Assembly (NCBI GenBank): GCA_002416285.1
Contig: DICM01000032.1
Span: 1-43,045, forward strand
From: Caryophanales bacterium UBA5026
Lineage (GTDB): Bacteria; Bacillota_I; Bacilli_A; RF39; UBA660
Length of the DNA: 43,045 bases
Reading direction: 5' to 3'
Shown: piece by piece, positions 24,047-32,402 of the stretch
How positions within the stretch are numbered: the stretch's first letter is position 1
How the letters are laid out: every line of letters begins with the position of its first letter
The notes under the pieces: generated by a model
Databases searched by the model: none
Told to the model about the DNA's origin: nothing
What the model saw: only the letters and a program-made list of their open reading frames with translations
Translations under genes and position numbers: made by a program

Positions 24047-25060
24047 TTACCAATTTAAACCATCCCAATAAGCTTGTGCAGTATTCATACTATCAAATTT
24101 AGAAGATACACTTGGTGAAAATGTGATACCAATACCAACACCAGAAAGACCAAAACTAAATCCAATAGATGTTGAGATACCAACACTTGTTACTGCATGT
24201 GCATAATCTCCATATGCATTAATTGTATTAATTGGAGAAGTTAATTTATTTATTTCAAAATACATATAAGAACTTAATGAAGTAACCGGAACTGATTTTA
24301 CAGTAGGTAATACCCACGGATCTCCAGATGGTATAGAACAAGTTTTATTACCAGGTAAAGTAAATGCGACACCATACCCAGCTGAATCGGTTTTCCAACT
24401 AGCACTTGTTGATGATCCATATTCAGATGCCTGTAGACACGGATTATCATAATACCAAGTTTGTTTCATATATTTTGTACTAGGAATCCCTGATACAGTT
24501 GCATCTATTCCAATTGCTAATACATCATTAGATCTAGTAGAAGGAATATTTTTCCATACTAAATCAGCTTTTAAACGATACCTCCCGTTAACTGAAATAA
24601 TTGTAGTGGTTAACCTTTTTCCGTTAGTTTCAGTATATCCATTATGATTACCAAATGTACTAATTCCATCATTTAAACCACTATTATTAATTTGTAAATT
24701 ATTATATTCATCTTCTGTTATCTCAACATCATATACTATAGGATTATTATTTAAATTTGTTGAAAATAATCCTATTCCAGAATTATTGTATATTACAGTT
24801 GATTTATAGTATTTAGTTGTTTGTGCGACAACTTGACCAGCAAGATTTTTATTATTATTAAATTCAATATTGTCCATTGTTTCTATTTGTTCTTCTGTAA
24901 AGCCAAGATTTAAAAGTTTTTCCTTTTCAGAAGAAGTAATCTCAATATTATTTAAATTAACATAATTACCATTTTCGTTCAAAGTCATTGTATCAACCTT
25001 ACCAGTTGAAAATAACATTAGAACTGAAAAAACTGCTAGACCTAAAATTTTCTTAGACAT
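24047..25060 (-). CDS. Secreted hypothetical protein with signal peptide
   Basis: 337 residues. The N-terminus MSKKILGLAVFSVLMLFSTG is a signal peptide. A ~40-residue segment follows (SSEKEKLLNLGFTEEQIETM, a small helical EQI-type motif), then a beta-rich domain with repeated Ser/Thr/Gly. The C-terminus is Gly/Ser/Val-rich (IGFSFGLSGVGIGITFSPSV). No sortase motif. AAGAAGGA precedes ATG. Its transcript has a long leader with a terminator-like hairpin (25166-25200) and a direct-repeat site just upstream of the promoter, so expression is probably conditional. Function unknown; exported toxin, adhesin or signal-related roles are all possible. Confidence 0.65.
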   Translation of the reverse strand: MSKKILGLAVFSVLMLFSTGKVDTMTLNENGNYVNLNNIEITSSEKEKLLNLGFTEEQIETMDNIEFNNNKNLAGQVVAQTTKYYKSTVIYNNSGIGLFSTNLNNNPIVYDVEITEDEYNNLQINNSGLNDGISTFGNHNGYTETNGKRLTTTIISVNGRYRLKADLVWKNIPSTRSNDVLAIGIDATVSGIPSTKYMKQTWYYDNPCLQASEYGSSTSASWKTDSAGYGVAFTLPGNKTCSIPSGDPWVLPTVKSVPVTSLSSYMYFEINKLTSPINTINAYGDYAHAVTSVGISTSIGFSFGLSGVGIGITFSPSVSSKFDSMNTAQAYWDGLNW

Positions 25061-25109
25061 TATTTTTTCCTTCTTTTCTATTATTTATAAATATTATAGA
25101 TGATAGTCA

Positions 25110-25200
25110 CATGTATAATTATCACCTCCAAAATTCAGTAAGAAATAACCCGGTTTACAAAAAAAACAGTATTATTCCTCACTAAGAGTGCCAATACTGC
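25110..25200 (-). promoter_or_regulatory. Attenuator-like leader of the secreted protein gene
   Basis: The minus-strand leader has CAGTATT...AATACTG (25166-25199) followed by TTTTTTTT, a terminator-like hairpin well before the gene. A short open frame, MQGSIGTLSEE and stop (25204-25169), runs through its left arm, with only a weak ribosome site. Further down a perfect GGAGGTGAT lies ten bases before ATG TGA (25108-25103), a start directly followed by a stop, or before a GTG frame MTIIYNIYK. Translation-linked attenuation is a plausible reading. Confidence 0.5.
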
Positions 25201-25219
25201 CTTGCATCTTTACATACTA

Positions 25220-25248
25220 AATATATCATGTAATTTCAAAAAATACAA
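25220..25248 (-). promoter_or_regulatory. Likely promoter of the secreted protein gene
   Basis: On the minus strand TTGTAT (25243-25248), a 17-base spacer and TATATT (25220-25225). It is moderately good and places the transcript start just before the attenuator-like leader. Confidence 0.5.
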
Positions 25249-25263
25249 TATAATTTCTACTAA

Positions 25264-25285
25264 AATATTACCTAATTATTACCTA
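25264..25285. repeat. Tandem 11-bp direct repeat upstream of the -35 box
   Basis: On the minus strand TAGGTAATAAT TAGGTAATATT, one helical turn apart and ending 16 bp before the -35 box. The place and spacing fit an activator-binding site. Related pairs (TAGGCATTATT TAGGTRTTAAA) occur at 13629-13650 and 19745-19766. Confidence 0.5.
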
Positions 25286-25320
25286 GAGATATTTACAACA
25301 CTAAAAACCCATTATTTTAT

Positions 25321-25415
25321 AACAAAAATGGAGCCTTTCGGCTCCTTCAGGGGGTTTTGGTTGTTCACTCTCACACTATGTCCGTAAGAGCGATTAGCGT
25401 GACGTATCACGCCTA
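25321..25415 (-). ncRNA. Predicted sRNA C with strong promoter, downstream of recG
   Basis: The minus-strand promoter is near-ideal: TTGACA (25444-25449), 17-base spacer, TATAAT (25421-25426). The ~95-nt RNA has a hairpin GCGUGA-UACG-UCACGC, a second hairpin CGCUCUUAC...GUGUGAGAGUG with GGACAUA loop, a single-stranded AACAACCAAAACCCCCUGAA, and the terminator GGAGCCGAAAGGCUCC with AUUUUUGUU. The end matches sRNAs A and B (CCCCCUGAA, hairpin, AUUUUU). It holds no convincing open frame. It lies 50 bases past the recG stop but has its own promoter. Confidence 0.65.
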
Positions 25416-25420
25416 TGATA

Positions 25421-25449
25421 ATTATATAGAAGGAAACTAAAATTGTCAA
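25421..25449 (-). promoter_or_regulatory. Consensus sigma-A promoter of sRNA C
   Basis: TTGACA and TATAAT on the minus strand with exactly 17 bases between. No ribosome site or gene start follows for more than 300 bases, so it most likely drives an untranslated RNA. Confidence 0.8.
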
Positions 25450-25475
25450 TGACTTTTTTATGACAAAGATCATCA

Positions 25476-27467
25476 CTAAGCTAAATTACCTGTTTTATCA
25501 AGGAAACCTAAAACAAAGTTTTTTTCTTCTTCTGTAATATCCAATTCACCATCTAATAATGCTTGACTATCCTCTTTTGCCTTCAGTAAAATATTAAAGT
25601 CTTTTTTTAAATCGGCTACTTGAAAGACCATATCTCCACTTTGTTTTTCACCGAATAAATCCCCACTACCTCGAATCATAAAATCCTCTTCACTCACTTT
25701 AAAACCATCAGTTGTCTTTGTTAATATTTCTAATCGCTCTGTCTCTTTATTACTAATTAAAATACAATAGGATTGCAAACTATTTCGACCAACTCGACCA
25801 CGTAATTGATGTAGAGAAGAAAGGCCAAACCGAAAGCTATCAAAAATAACCATCATTGTCGCATTTGCAACATCGACACCAACCTCAATTACGGTTGTAC
25901 TAATTAAAATTTGAATTTCATTATTCTTAAAAGAACTCATAACTGCATCTTTTTCCTCATTTGTTAGTTTTCCATGTAAAATACCAATTTTAAATAACTT
26001 TCCAAATGCTCGATTCATCTTTTGCTCTAAATCGTAAACATTTTCAAAATCAGCTTTTTCACTCTCTTCAATTAAAGAAGCTATCACATAAATTTGATGG
26101 TTTAATTTTAATTGTTCAAACATTAAAGCTAAAACATCTTTCATCTCTGAATCCTTCTTCAACAATGTAATTACTTCTTTTCTACCATGTGGAACTGTTC
26201 TAATGCTAGAAATATCCATATCTCCATAAAGCGTTAGTGCATACGTTCTTGGAATTGGTGTCGCACTCATATAAAGGATATCGGGGGTCACTCCTTTATT
26301 CTTCAAACTCTCGCGTTGATTGACTCCAAACCGATGTTGTTCATCTGTAATAACTAACCCTAAATTAGAATACACAACATCATCAGTAAATAACGCATGT
26401 GTTCCAACAACTAAGTCTAATTCACCCGTTACTAATTTTTTATAAATTTCCTTTTTTTCTTTTGCTTTCAACTTACCAGTTAAAAGACCTATTTTAACAC
26501 CAAAGGGCTCTAACAACTTTACTGCACTATTATAGTGTTGAATCGATAAGATTTCTGTAGGAGCAAGCAAAGCACTTTGATATCCACTTAAATAATTCAT
26601 ATAAATAGAAATCAATGCCACAATTGTTTTACCACTACCAACATCCCCTTGCAGTAACCTGTTCATACGTTTTGGTTCTACCAAATCATCATAGATTGTA
26701 TTGACACTTTTTTGCTGATCTTCCATTAATGTGAATGGAAGTGAATTGATAAACTTTTCTACTTCTTTAAAATAGATAACTTTTTTTAATCCGTCTTGCT
26801 TTTTATAATTTGCTTTTAACAAGTTCATCTTTAACATAAAATAAAATAACTCTTCATATTTCATTCTTGCTAAAGCCTTTTTTAATAGCAATTGATCTTC
26901 TGGATGATGAAGAGCTTTAACAGAACTTGTTCGATCTAATAAATGATATTTCTCAAGAAGAGTATTTGGTAAAATCTCCGTACTACTATAATCTTTTAAA
27001 GCACTTTCAATATAACTACGGATGTTTTTATTTGTTATCCCATAGGTGGTATGATAGACTGGCTCAATACGATCTTGGTCTAATAATCCAAAATAAAGAT
27101 CACTCGCTGTAACACTACGATGTTTTAAATCATATTTACCACTAACTGTAACCTCTGTTCCAAACTCCAAATGCGTTTTTAAAAAAGCTCGATTAAATAA
27201 TGATACTTGTAACATTCCCGCTTCTGTTTCAATGGAAAAGCTAAGCTTATTCATCGATCTAGAAAAAAAGAATACTTTAGGAGGTGTTACAATAACACCA
27301 TCTATTACAATATGATCATCCTGTTTCAAACTAGCTATATCACTCTTTTGAATCTCCTCATAACGAAAAGGAAAAAAAGTAACTAAATCATCTATATTAT
27401 AAATACCAAGTTTATTCAGTAATTTTAATTTACTAGGACCAAGTCCCTTTACCTCAGTTAATTCCAT
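25476..27467 (-). CDS. recG: ATP-dependent DNA helicase RecG
   Basis: 663 residues, slightly short of the usual ~680. The N-terminus LTEVKGLGPSKLKLLNKLGI is the RecG helix-hairpin-like start, followed by an OB-fold wedge domain (about 50-140). Helicase motifs: LLQGDVGSGKT (near 272), ITDEQHRFGVNQRE (near 372), YMSATPIPRT, and QLRGRVGRNSLQSYC. RecG remodels stalled replication forks and Holliday junctions in the cytoplasm. The end DLFGEKQSGDMVFQVADL matches the RecG C-terminal tail. It is a single gene here, with predicted sRNA genes on both sides. Confidence 0.97.
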   Translation of the reverse strand: MELTEVKGLGPSKLKLLNKLGIYNIDDLVTFFPFRYEEIQKSDIASLKQDDHIVIDGVIVTPPKVFFFSRSMNKLSFSIETEAGMLQVSLFNRAFLKTHLEFGTEVTVSGKYDLKHRSVTASDLYFGLLDQDRIEPVYHTTYGITNKNIRSYIESALKDYSSTEILPNTLLEKYHLLDRTSSVKALHHPEDQLLLKKALARMKYEELFYFMLKMNLLKANYKKQDGLKKVIYFKEVEKFINSLPFTLMEDQQKSVNTIYDDLVEPKRMNRLLQGDVGSGKTIVALISIYMNYLSGYQSALLAPTEILSIQHYNSAVKLLEPFGVKIGLLTGKLKAKEKKEIYKKLVTGELDLVVGTHALFTDDVVYSNLGLVITDEQHRFGVNQRESLKNKGVTPDILYMSATPIPRTYALTLYGDMDISSIRTVPHGRKEVITLLKKDSEMKDVLALMFEQLKLNHQIYVIASLIEESEKADFENVYDLEQKMNRAFGKLFKIGILHGKLTNEEKDAVMSSFKNNEIQILISTTVIEVGVDVANATMMVIFDSFRFGLSSLHQLRGRVGRNSLQSYCILISNKETERLEILTKTTDGFKVSEEDFMIRGSGDLFGEKQSGDMVFQVADLKKDFNILLKAKEDSQALLDGELDITEEEKNFVLGFLDKTGNLA

Positions 27468-27557
27468 GATATCACCATCTTTTATTACATTTTATCAAAC
27501 GTTTGTTCGTTGGTCAATTAAGAATGAAAAATAATTTCAAAAAAATAAAAAAAGTTG

Positions 27558-27586
27558 TTGACATTTGTAATGTTTTCGGTTAGTAT
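27558..27586 (+). promoter_or_regulatory. Sigma-A-type promoter of sRNA D
   Basis: TTGACA (27558-27563), 17-base spacer, TAGTAT (27581-27586), running into TATAAA. It points rightward, away from recG, and no gene follows on that strand. Confidence 0.7.
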
Positions 27587-27592
27587 ATAAAG

Positions 27593-27684
27593 CACCAGTT
27601 CGAAATGAATTGGTGCTAGTATCACACTAGCCAACCCCTTTTTATTCTTTTATGAAACTGTTCTCAGGGGGACAGTTTCTTTTT
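27593..27684 (+). ncRNA. Predicted sRNA D with UCAGGGGG hairpin loop
   Basis: About 92 nt. Hairpin 1 is GCACCAGUUC...GAAUUGGUGC, hairpin 2 CUAGU-AUCAC-ACUAG followed by CCAACCCCUUUUU, and hairpin 3 GAAACUGU...ACAGUUUC then UUUUU as terminator (27654-27684). The ten-base loop of hairpin 3 holds UCAGGGGG (27664-27671), an exact complement of CCCCCUGA in sRNAs A-C. It could also pair with its own ACCCC segment. No open frame with a ribosome site is inside. It occupies the recG-nifJ gap. Confidence 0.65.
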
Positions 27685-27696
27685 GTATAAAAAATA

Positions 27697-27727
27697 AAAA
27701 AGTAGCAGATTTGTGCTACTTTTTTTG
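27697..27727. terminator. Terminator downstream of nifJ
   Basis: AAAAAGTAGCA, a short loop and TGCTACTTTTTTT form a symmetric hairpin with T-runs on both strands. It can end the leftward nifJ transcript and back up sRNA D. A second small hairpin, GGATAACCCCTTATCC, follows at 27727-27742. Confidence 0.75.
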
Positions 27728-27848
27728 GATAACCCCTTATCCTTTATGAAATATTCTCAAGTATAGATGTTACCACCTATGATAAGAGTATAACAAGAAA
27801 AGGACGTTATGAATAGTCGTTTTTTGACAACTAGACAAAACTTTACAA

Positions 27849-30800
27849 TTAATTTATATTACTTTTTGACAAGCTCTCATAATAAGTAAATCTAAGTCGT
27901 GCATCCTCTTTATTTTTCTCAAGTAAAAATTCAGCTTCGGTCGGATTTACCTTCTTAAGATTCGAGAATCTCGTCTGATTCATTAAAAATTCTTCATATA
28001 AATCAAAGTTTGGATTTTTACTATCTAAGAAGAAGGTCTTCTTTTCTGGTACATAGCGGAATGTATTAAAATATCCACATGCCACTGCTTGTTTTTCAGA
28101 GAGAAGACTATTCCCCATTCCACCTTTAATACCATGAGAAATACAAGGTGCATATGCAATAATAATGGAAGGTCCTTGATGAGCTGCAGCTTCATTAAAT
28201 GCCTTAATCAACTGCATCATATTTGCCCCTAAAGAAACTTGTGCAACATATGCATTTGGATAAGTTAACGCAATTCTTGCCAAATCTTTTTTACCAGTTT
28301 TCTTACCACTTGTAGCAAACGATGCAATTGCACCAGCTGGAGTAGCCTTTGATGTTTGACCACCCGTATTCGAATACACTTGTGTATCTAGAACTAAGAT
28401 ATTGACATCATCATTACTTGCTAATACGTGATCAATTCCACTAAATCCAATATCGTAAGCCCAACCATCTCCACCAATTGTCCATACACTCGGTTTTCTA
28501 AAATGTTCTTTTAGACTTTGAATTTCCTCTGGATAATTAGAACTATGTCCTTCTGCTATTTTCGCTTTTTCAATATTATCCGCATCTTCTAACCATGCTT
28601 GCAATATCTCATCATCATGATCTTTCAAATAAGATTCCACTCTATCGAATAAGCGCTTTCTTAAAACTTGTTTACCCATCAAAATACCATAGCCATACTC
28701 TGCATTATCTTCGAATAGAGAGCTCGCCCAAGGTACTTGATAAGGAGTATTTGGAACATCACCACCATAGATAGAAGAACACCCTGTCGCATTTGCAATA
28801 ACAAGTGATTCACCAAACATTTGAGTAAGTAACTTAATGTAAGCGGTTTCACCACATCCAGCACATGCCCCATGGAAAGCAAATTTTGGTTGTTTGAATT
28901 GCGTTCCAATCACAGTACCAGGCAATACTTCTTTAGCTTTAATCGTCTTTGATAAATAGTCAAAAGTTTCTTGTTCCTGTTCTTTTCTTTCTTCTTCTAT
29001 ACGAGTTGGAATCAATGCTTTTTGATTCATTTTACCAGGACAGGTATTCATACAAAGACCGCAACCAGTACAGTTTTCAATACATACACTGATAATAAAA
29101 TATCCTTCCTGCCCTTTTAAAATCGGTTTTACACATTTCTTTTGAATAAATTCTGGAGCATTTTGATATTCCTCTTCAGAGAGCAAATAAGGTCTAATAA
29201 CACCGTGTGGACAAACAAAGGAACATTGATTACATTGAATACAGTTCTCATTCAACCATCTTGGAACAATATCACTTAAACTTCTTCTTTCATCGGCAGT
29301 TTTCCCAGCTTCAAAGGTTCCATCTGGATACTTTTGGAATGCTGAAACTGGAAGTTCATTTCCAAGCCGTCTTACCATTGCTTGATAAACACCGATGACC
29401 TTTTCCTTTGAAATAGAGTATTCCTCTTCCTTTAAATGTATTTCTTTTAGATAAGAACCCGCTAAATCAATCGCATCATAATTTGCTTTGACAATATCTT
29501 CTCCTTTTTTAGAAAAGTGATCATAAGCATATTGTTTTAATTCTTTTTTAGCAAGTTCAAAATCCAAAAGTGGTACTAAAGAAAGTAAAGCAATTTCCAT
29601 AATAGTACTGATCTTGCTTCCTAATCCTACTTTACGGGCTAGTTCATAAGCATTAATTGTATATATTCTAACATTGCGTTCTTTTAAGATTGCCTTAATA
29701 TCATCTGGAATAAATTCTAATAATTCTTCCTCTGTCTTTTCGGTATTAATTAGAAACACACCATCTTTATTTATTGTTGTAACCATATTAAATTCATCTA
29801 AATAAGAATCCTTTGATAACACGATTAACTTCGGATTTTCAACATAGTAAGTCGATTGAATTTTAGAATCAGAAAAACGTAAATGACCTACGGTTACCCC
29901 ACCAGATTTTTTGGAATCATATTGAAAATATCCTTGTACATATCGAGATGTATTATCACCAACTAGTTTAATAAGTGATTTTCCACAACTAACCATACCA
30001 TCACTACCATAACCATAAATTAAAAACTCATCACTCGAACTAATTTTAAAATTTGGATCAACTGGTAGACTCAGGTTTGTAACATCATCGATAATTCCTA
30101 TCGTAAATGGATGTTTTAGTTCTCCTTCCAGCATATCATAAACCGCTTTAATCTGATTTGGAGTAGTGTTTTTACTTGAAAGGCCATAACGTCCTCCAAC
30201 AATCTCAATATCCATATCTTTTAAGGCTGACACAATATCTAAATAAAGAGGCTCTCCTTCACTACCAGATTCTTTAGTACGATCTAATACAGCAATACGT
30301 TCTACACTAGAAGGAATTACATTCTTTAAATAAGTTGTACTAAATGGACGATAGAGATGTACTTCAATCAAACCATATTCCTCTCCTAAATGAGTAAGCG
30401 TTTCTTTAATCGTCTCTGTAACTGAGCCCATCGCAACGATGACATATCTCGCATTCTTACCACCATAATAATTGAATGGTTGATAGTCGGTTCCAGCTAA
30501 TTTGTTTAACTTTTTCATATAGTTATCTACAATATTGGGAACAGCATCATAATAAGAATTTCTCGCTTCTGTTGCCTGAAAGTAAATATCATCGTTCTGA
30601 TTAGTTCCTCTTGTTACTGGGCTTTGAATGGAAAGAGCACGACTACGAAAACGTCTTAATGCATCTTCATTTAATAATGACTTCCATTCTTCACTTTCCA
30701 ATACTTCAATTTTATTTAACTCATGACTGGTTCGAAAACCATCAAAGAAGTGCATCATCGGTAAACTTGATTCAATAGCGACTAGATGAGCAACACCACT

Positions 30801-31253
30801 TAGGTATGCTGCATCCTGTACACTAGATGAAGCAAGCATACAGACACCCGTTCCACGGCAAGCATAGATATCCTGATGATCACCAAAAATACTTAAAGCA
30901 TGCGTCGATAAACTACGTGCTGCAATATGAAAAACTCCTGGGAGAAGTTCTCCAGCCACTTTGTATAAATTAGGAATCATTAAAAGAAGACCCTGACTTG
31001 CAGTAAATGTCGTCGTCAAAACACCAGCTTGTAAAGAACCATGCATCATTCCTGCGGCTCCTGCTTCACTTTGCATTTCAACAACCTTTACAGATTCTTC
31101 AAATATATTTTTTACACCTTTACTGCTCCACTCATCCAAATGTTCTGCCATTGGACTAGATGGCGTAATAGGATAAATACAACTTAATTCGGTAAATTGA
31201 TAGGCCGTTCTACTACAGGCCTCATTTCCATCTGCTGTAATTATTTTTTTCAT
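27849..31253 (-). CDS. nifJ: Pyruvate:ferredoxin (flavodoxin) oxidoreductase
   Basis: 1134 residues, the usual length of one-chain PFORs. Domain order is clear: N-terminal TPP-family domain I (NEACSRTAYQFTELSCIYPI), domain II with AMGSVTETIKE, ferredoxin-like domain with CIQCNQCSFVCPHG (near 666) and CTGCGLCMNTCPG (near 725), and the TPP-binding C-terminal domain with GDGWAYDIGF (near 925), SNTGGQTSKATP and the proximal-cluster CAGCGE. It converts pyruvate and CoA to acetyl-CoA and CO2, reducing ferredoxin, in the cytoplasm of anaerobes. Single gene with its own terminator. The enzyme is oxygen-sensitive, which fits the rbr-perR pair just upstream. Confidence 0.97.
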   Translation of the reverse strand: MKKIITADGNEACSRTAYQFTELSCIYPITPSSPMAEHLDEWSSKGVKNIFEESVKVVEMQSEAGAAGMMHGSLQAGVLTTTFTASQGLLLMIPNLYKVAGELLPGVFHIAARSLSTHALSIFGDHQDIYACRGTGVCMLASSSVQDAAYLSGVAHLVAIESSLPMMHFFDGFRTSHELNKIEVLESEEWKSLLNEDALRRFRSRALSIQSPVTRGTNQNDDIYFQATEARNSYYDAVPNIVDNYMKKLNKLAGTDYQPFNYYGGKNARYVIVAMGSVTETIKETLTHLGEEYGLIEVHLYRPFSTTYLKNVIPSSVERIAVLDRTKESGSEGEPLYLDIVSALKDMDIEIVGGRYGLSSKNTTPNQIKAVYDMLEGELKHPFTIGIIDDVTNLSLPVDPNFKISSSDEFLIYGYGSDGMVSCGKSLIKLVGDNTSRYVQGYFQYDSKKSGGVTVGHLRFSDSKIQSTYYVENPKLIVLSKDSYLDEFNMVTTINKDGVFLINTEKTEEELLEFIPDDIKAILKERNVRIYTINAYELARKVGLGSKISTIMEIALLSLVPLLDFELAKKELKQYAYDHFSKKGEDIVKANYDAIDLAGSYLKEIHLKEEEYSISKEKVIGVYQAMVRRLGNELPVSAFQKYPDGTFEAGKTADERRSLSDIVPRWLNENCIQCNQCSFVCPHGVIRPYLLSEEEYQNAPEFIQKKCVKPILKGQEGYFIISVCIENCTGCGLCMNTCPGKMNQKALIPTRIEEERKEQEQETFDYLSKTIKAKEVLPGTVIGTQFKQPKFAFHGACAGCGETAYIKLLTQMFGESLVIANATGCSSIYGGDVPNTPYQVPWASSLFEDNAEYGYGILMGKQVLRKRLFDRVESYLKDHDDEILQAWLEDADNIEKAKIAEGHSSNYPEEIQSLKEHFRKPSVWTIGGDGWAYDIGFSGIDHVLASNDDVNILVLDTQVYSNTGGQTSKATPAGAIASFATSGKKTGKKDLARIALTYPNAYVAQVSLGANMMQLIKAFNEAAAHQGPSIIIAYAPCISHGIKGGMGNSLLSEKQAVACGYFNTFRYVPEKKTFFLDSKNPNFDLYEEFLMNQTRFSNLKKVNPTEAEFLLEKNKEDARLRFTYYESLSKSNIN

Positions 31254-31351
31254 TTTATCACCTCTACTATTTTCATTATAACAAATATTATACTCTTTTA
31301 TGTTGGAATTTGTATGGAGAGTACTATTTTTTATAATGAATTATAAAATTG

Positions 31352-31374
31352 AAAAAGAGCCGAAGCTCTTTTTA
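31352..31374. terminator. Terminator after the rubrerythrin gene
   Basis: AAAAAGAGC-CGAA-GCTCTTTTT, a compact hairpin with A and T tracts on both sides, directly after the rubrerythrin stop. Confidence 0.85.
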
Positions 31375-31917
31375 TTAATAATTTGTTTCAAGAATTTCGA
31401 AATATGCTTTTGGATGTGAACAAACAGGACAAATTTCTGGAGCTTCATTTCCAAAATGAATATGTCCACAATTGCGGCAAATCCAAACTTTTTGTTCATC
31501 TTTCGCAAAAACTTTTTCTTCTTTTACATTATCAAGTAACTTACGATATCTTTCTTCGTGACGTTTTTCAATTTTAGCAACCCCTTCAAAACGAAGTGCA
31601 ATTTCTTCAAATCCTTCCTCACGAGCGGTTTTCGCAAATCCTTCATACATATCAGTCCATTCATAGTTTTCACCAGCAGCTGCATCTAATAAGTTCTCAG
31701 CTGTTGCAGGAACAGATCCTCCATGTAAATATTTAAACCATAATTTCGCATGTTCTTTTTCATTACGTGCAGTTTCATCGAAAATTGCAGCAATTTGTTC
31801 AAAACCATCTTTTTTTGCTCTACTTGCATAATAATCATATTTTGTACGAGCTTGGCTTTCTCCAGCAAAAGCAGCCATTAAATTTTGTTCTGTTTTACTA
31901 CCTTTCAATTCTTTCAT
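31375..31917 (-). CDS. rbr: Rubrerythrin
   Basis: 180 residues from the ATG at 31917, which has AGGAAG upstream and matches known rubrerythrin starts (MKELKGSKTEQNLMAAFAGE); an upstream Met would overlap the perR stop. The diiron four-helix domain carries ESQARTKY, DETARNEKEHAKLW and EGVAKIEKRHEERY. The C-terminal rubredoxin-like domain has CRNCGHIHFG and CPVCSHPKAYFE. It reduces hydrogen peroxide in the cytoplasm of anaerobes. It follows perR by two bases, giving a perR-rbr operon under a palindromic operator. Confidence 0.95.
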   Translation of the reverse strand: MKELKGSKTEQNLMAAFAGESQARTKYDYYASRAKKDGFEQIAAIFDETARNEKEHAKLWFKYLHGGSVPATAENLLDAAAGENYEWTDMYEGFAKTAREEGFEEIALRFEGVAKIEKRHEERYRKLLDNVKEEKVFAKDEQKVWICRNCGHIHFGNEAPEICPVCSHPKAYFEILETNY

Positions 31918-31919
31918 AG

Positions 31920-32306
31920 TTAATCTTCCTTTCTTTCCTCGAGGCACTCCTTACATATTCCTGTAAAAAGTATTTCTTCATACTCAATTTTATGTCCTTC
32001 TTTTCTCATTAAATCCTCTTTTAATTGAGCGACATATACAACCGGTAAATCAATAATCTTTTCACATTTCGTACAGTGGAAATGACAATGATCTTTTAAT
32101 GTTTTATCAAACCGATCACTGGTTCCAGTTGAAATTTTACGGATTGTACCTGCTTCTGCTAATTGGTTTAAATTTCGATAGACAGTTCCTAAACTAATAT
32201 TAGGAAGTTCCATACGAGCCTTTTCATAAATCTTATCAGCAGTTGGATGATCCATAGAATTTTGGACAATTTGGAGAATAATCTCCCGTTGCTTTGAGTA
32301 TTTCAT
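31920..32306 (-). CDS. perR: Fur-family peroxide regulator PerR
   Basis: 128 residues. Winged helix with LGTVYRNLNQLAEAGTIRKI, then DHCHFHCTKCEKIIDL and GICKECLEE, the zinc-site CxxC pairs. PerR proteins repress peroxide-defence genes and lose DNA binding on metal-catalysed oxidation. The assignment to PerR rather than Fur or Zur rests mainly on its rubrerythrin partner and the PER-box-like palindrome in front of it. The start ATG has GAGGTGATTTATG-type spacing (GAGGTG upstream). Confidence 0.85.
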   Translation of the reverse strand: MKYSKQREIILQIVQNSMDHPTADKIYEKARMELPNISLGTVYRNLNQLAEAGTIRKISTGTSDRFDKTLKDHCHFHCTKCEKIIDLPVVYVAQLKEDLMRKEGHKIEYEEILFTGICKECLEERKED

Positions 32307-32317
32307 AAATCACCTCA

Positions 32318-32341
32318 TAATAGTAATAATTACTATTATTA
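32318..32341. promoter_or_regulatory. PerR-type operator: perfect 24-bp palindrome
   Basis: The half-site TAATAGTAATAA is followed by its exact reverse complement. It lies 12 bases upstream of the perR start, overlapping the probable promoter, and resembles PER boxes (AT-rich inverted repeats). Autoregulation of perR-rbr is the simple reading. Confidence 0.8.
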
Positions 32342-32402
32342 TAATAATATACCAATTTTTTCTATTTGTCAATAAATATATGATATTAATATTATTTCTA
32401 TA

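Noticed and set aside
27593..27684. sRNA D as a known riboswitch class or SRP/6S RNA
   Set aside because: It does not match conserved cores of classes that I can recall, no gene follows on that strand, and it is too short for SRP or 6S RNA.
27809..27889. 26-codon plus-strand frame with AAAAGGACGTT before ATG (MNSRFLTTRQNFTINLYYFL...)
   Set aside because: It runs into the 3' end of nifJ antisense, has no recognisable feature, and half of its sequence is fixed by the nifJ code.
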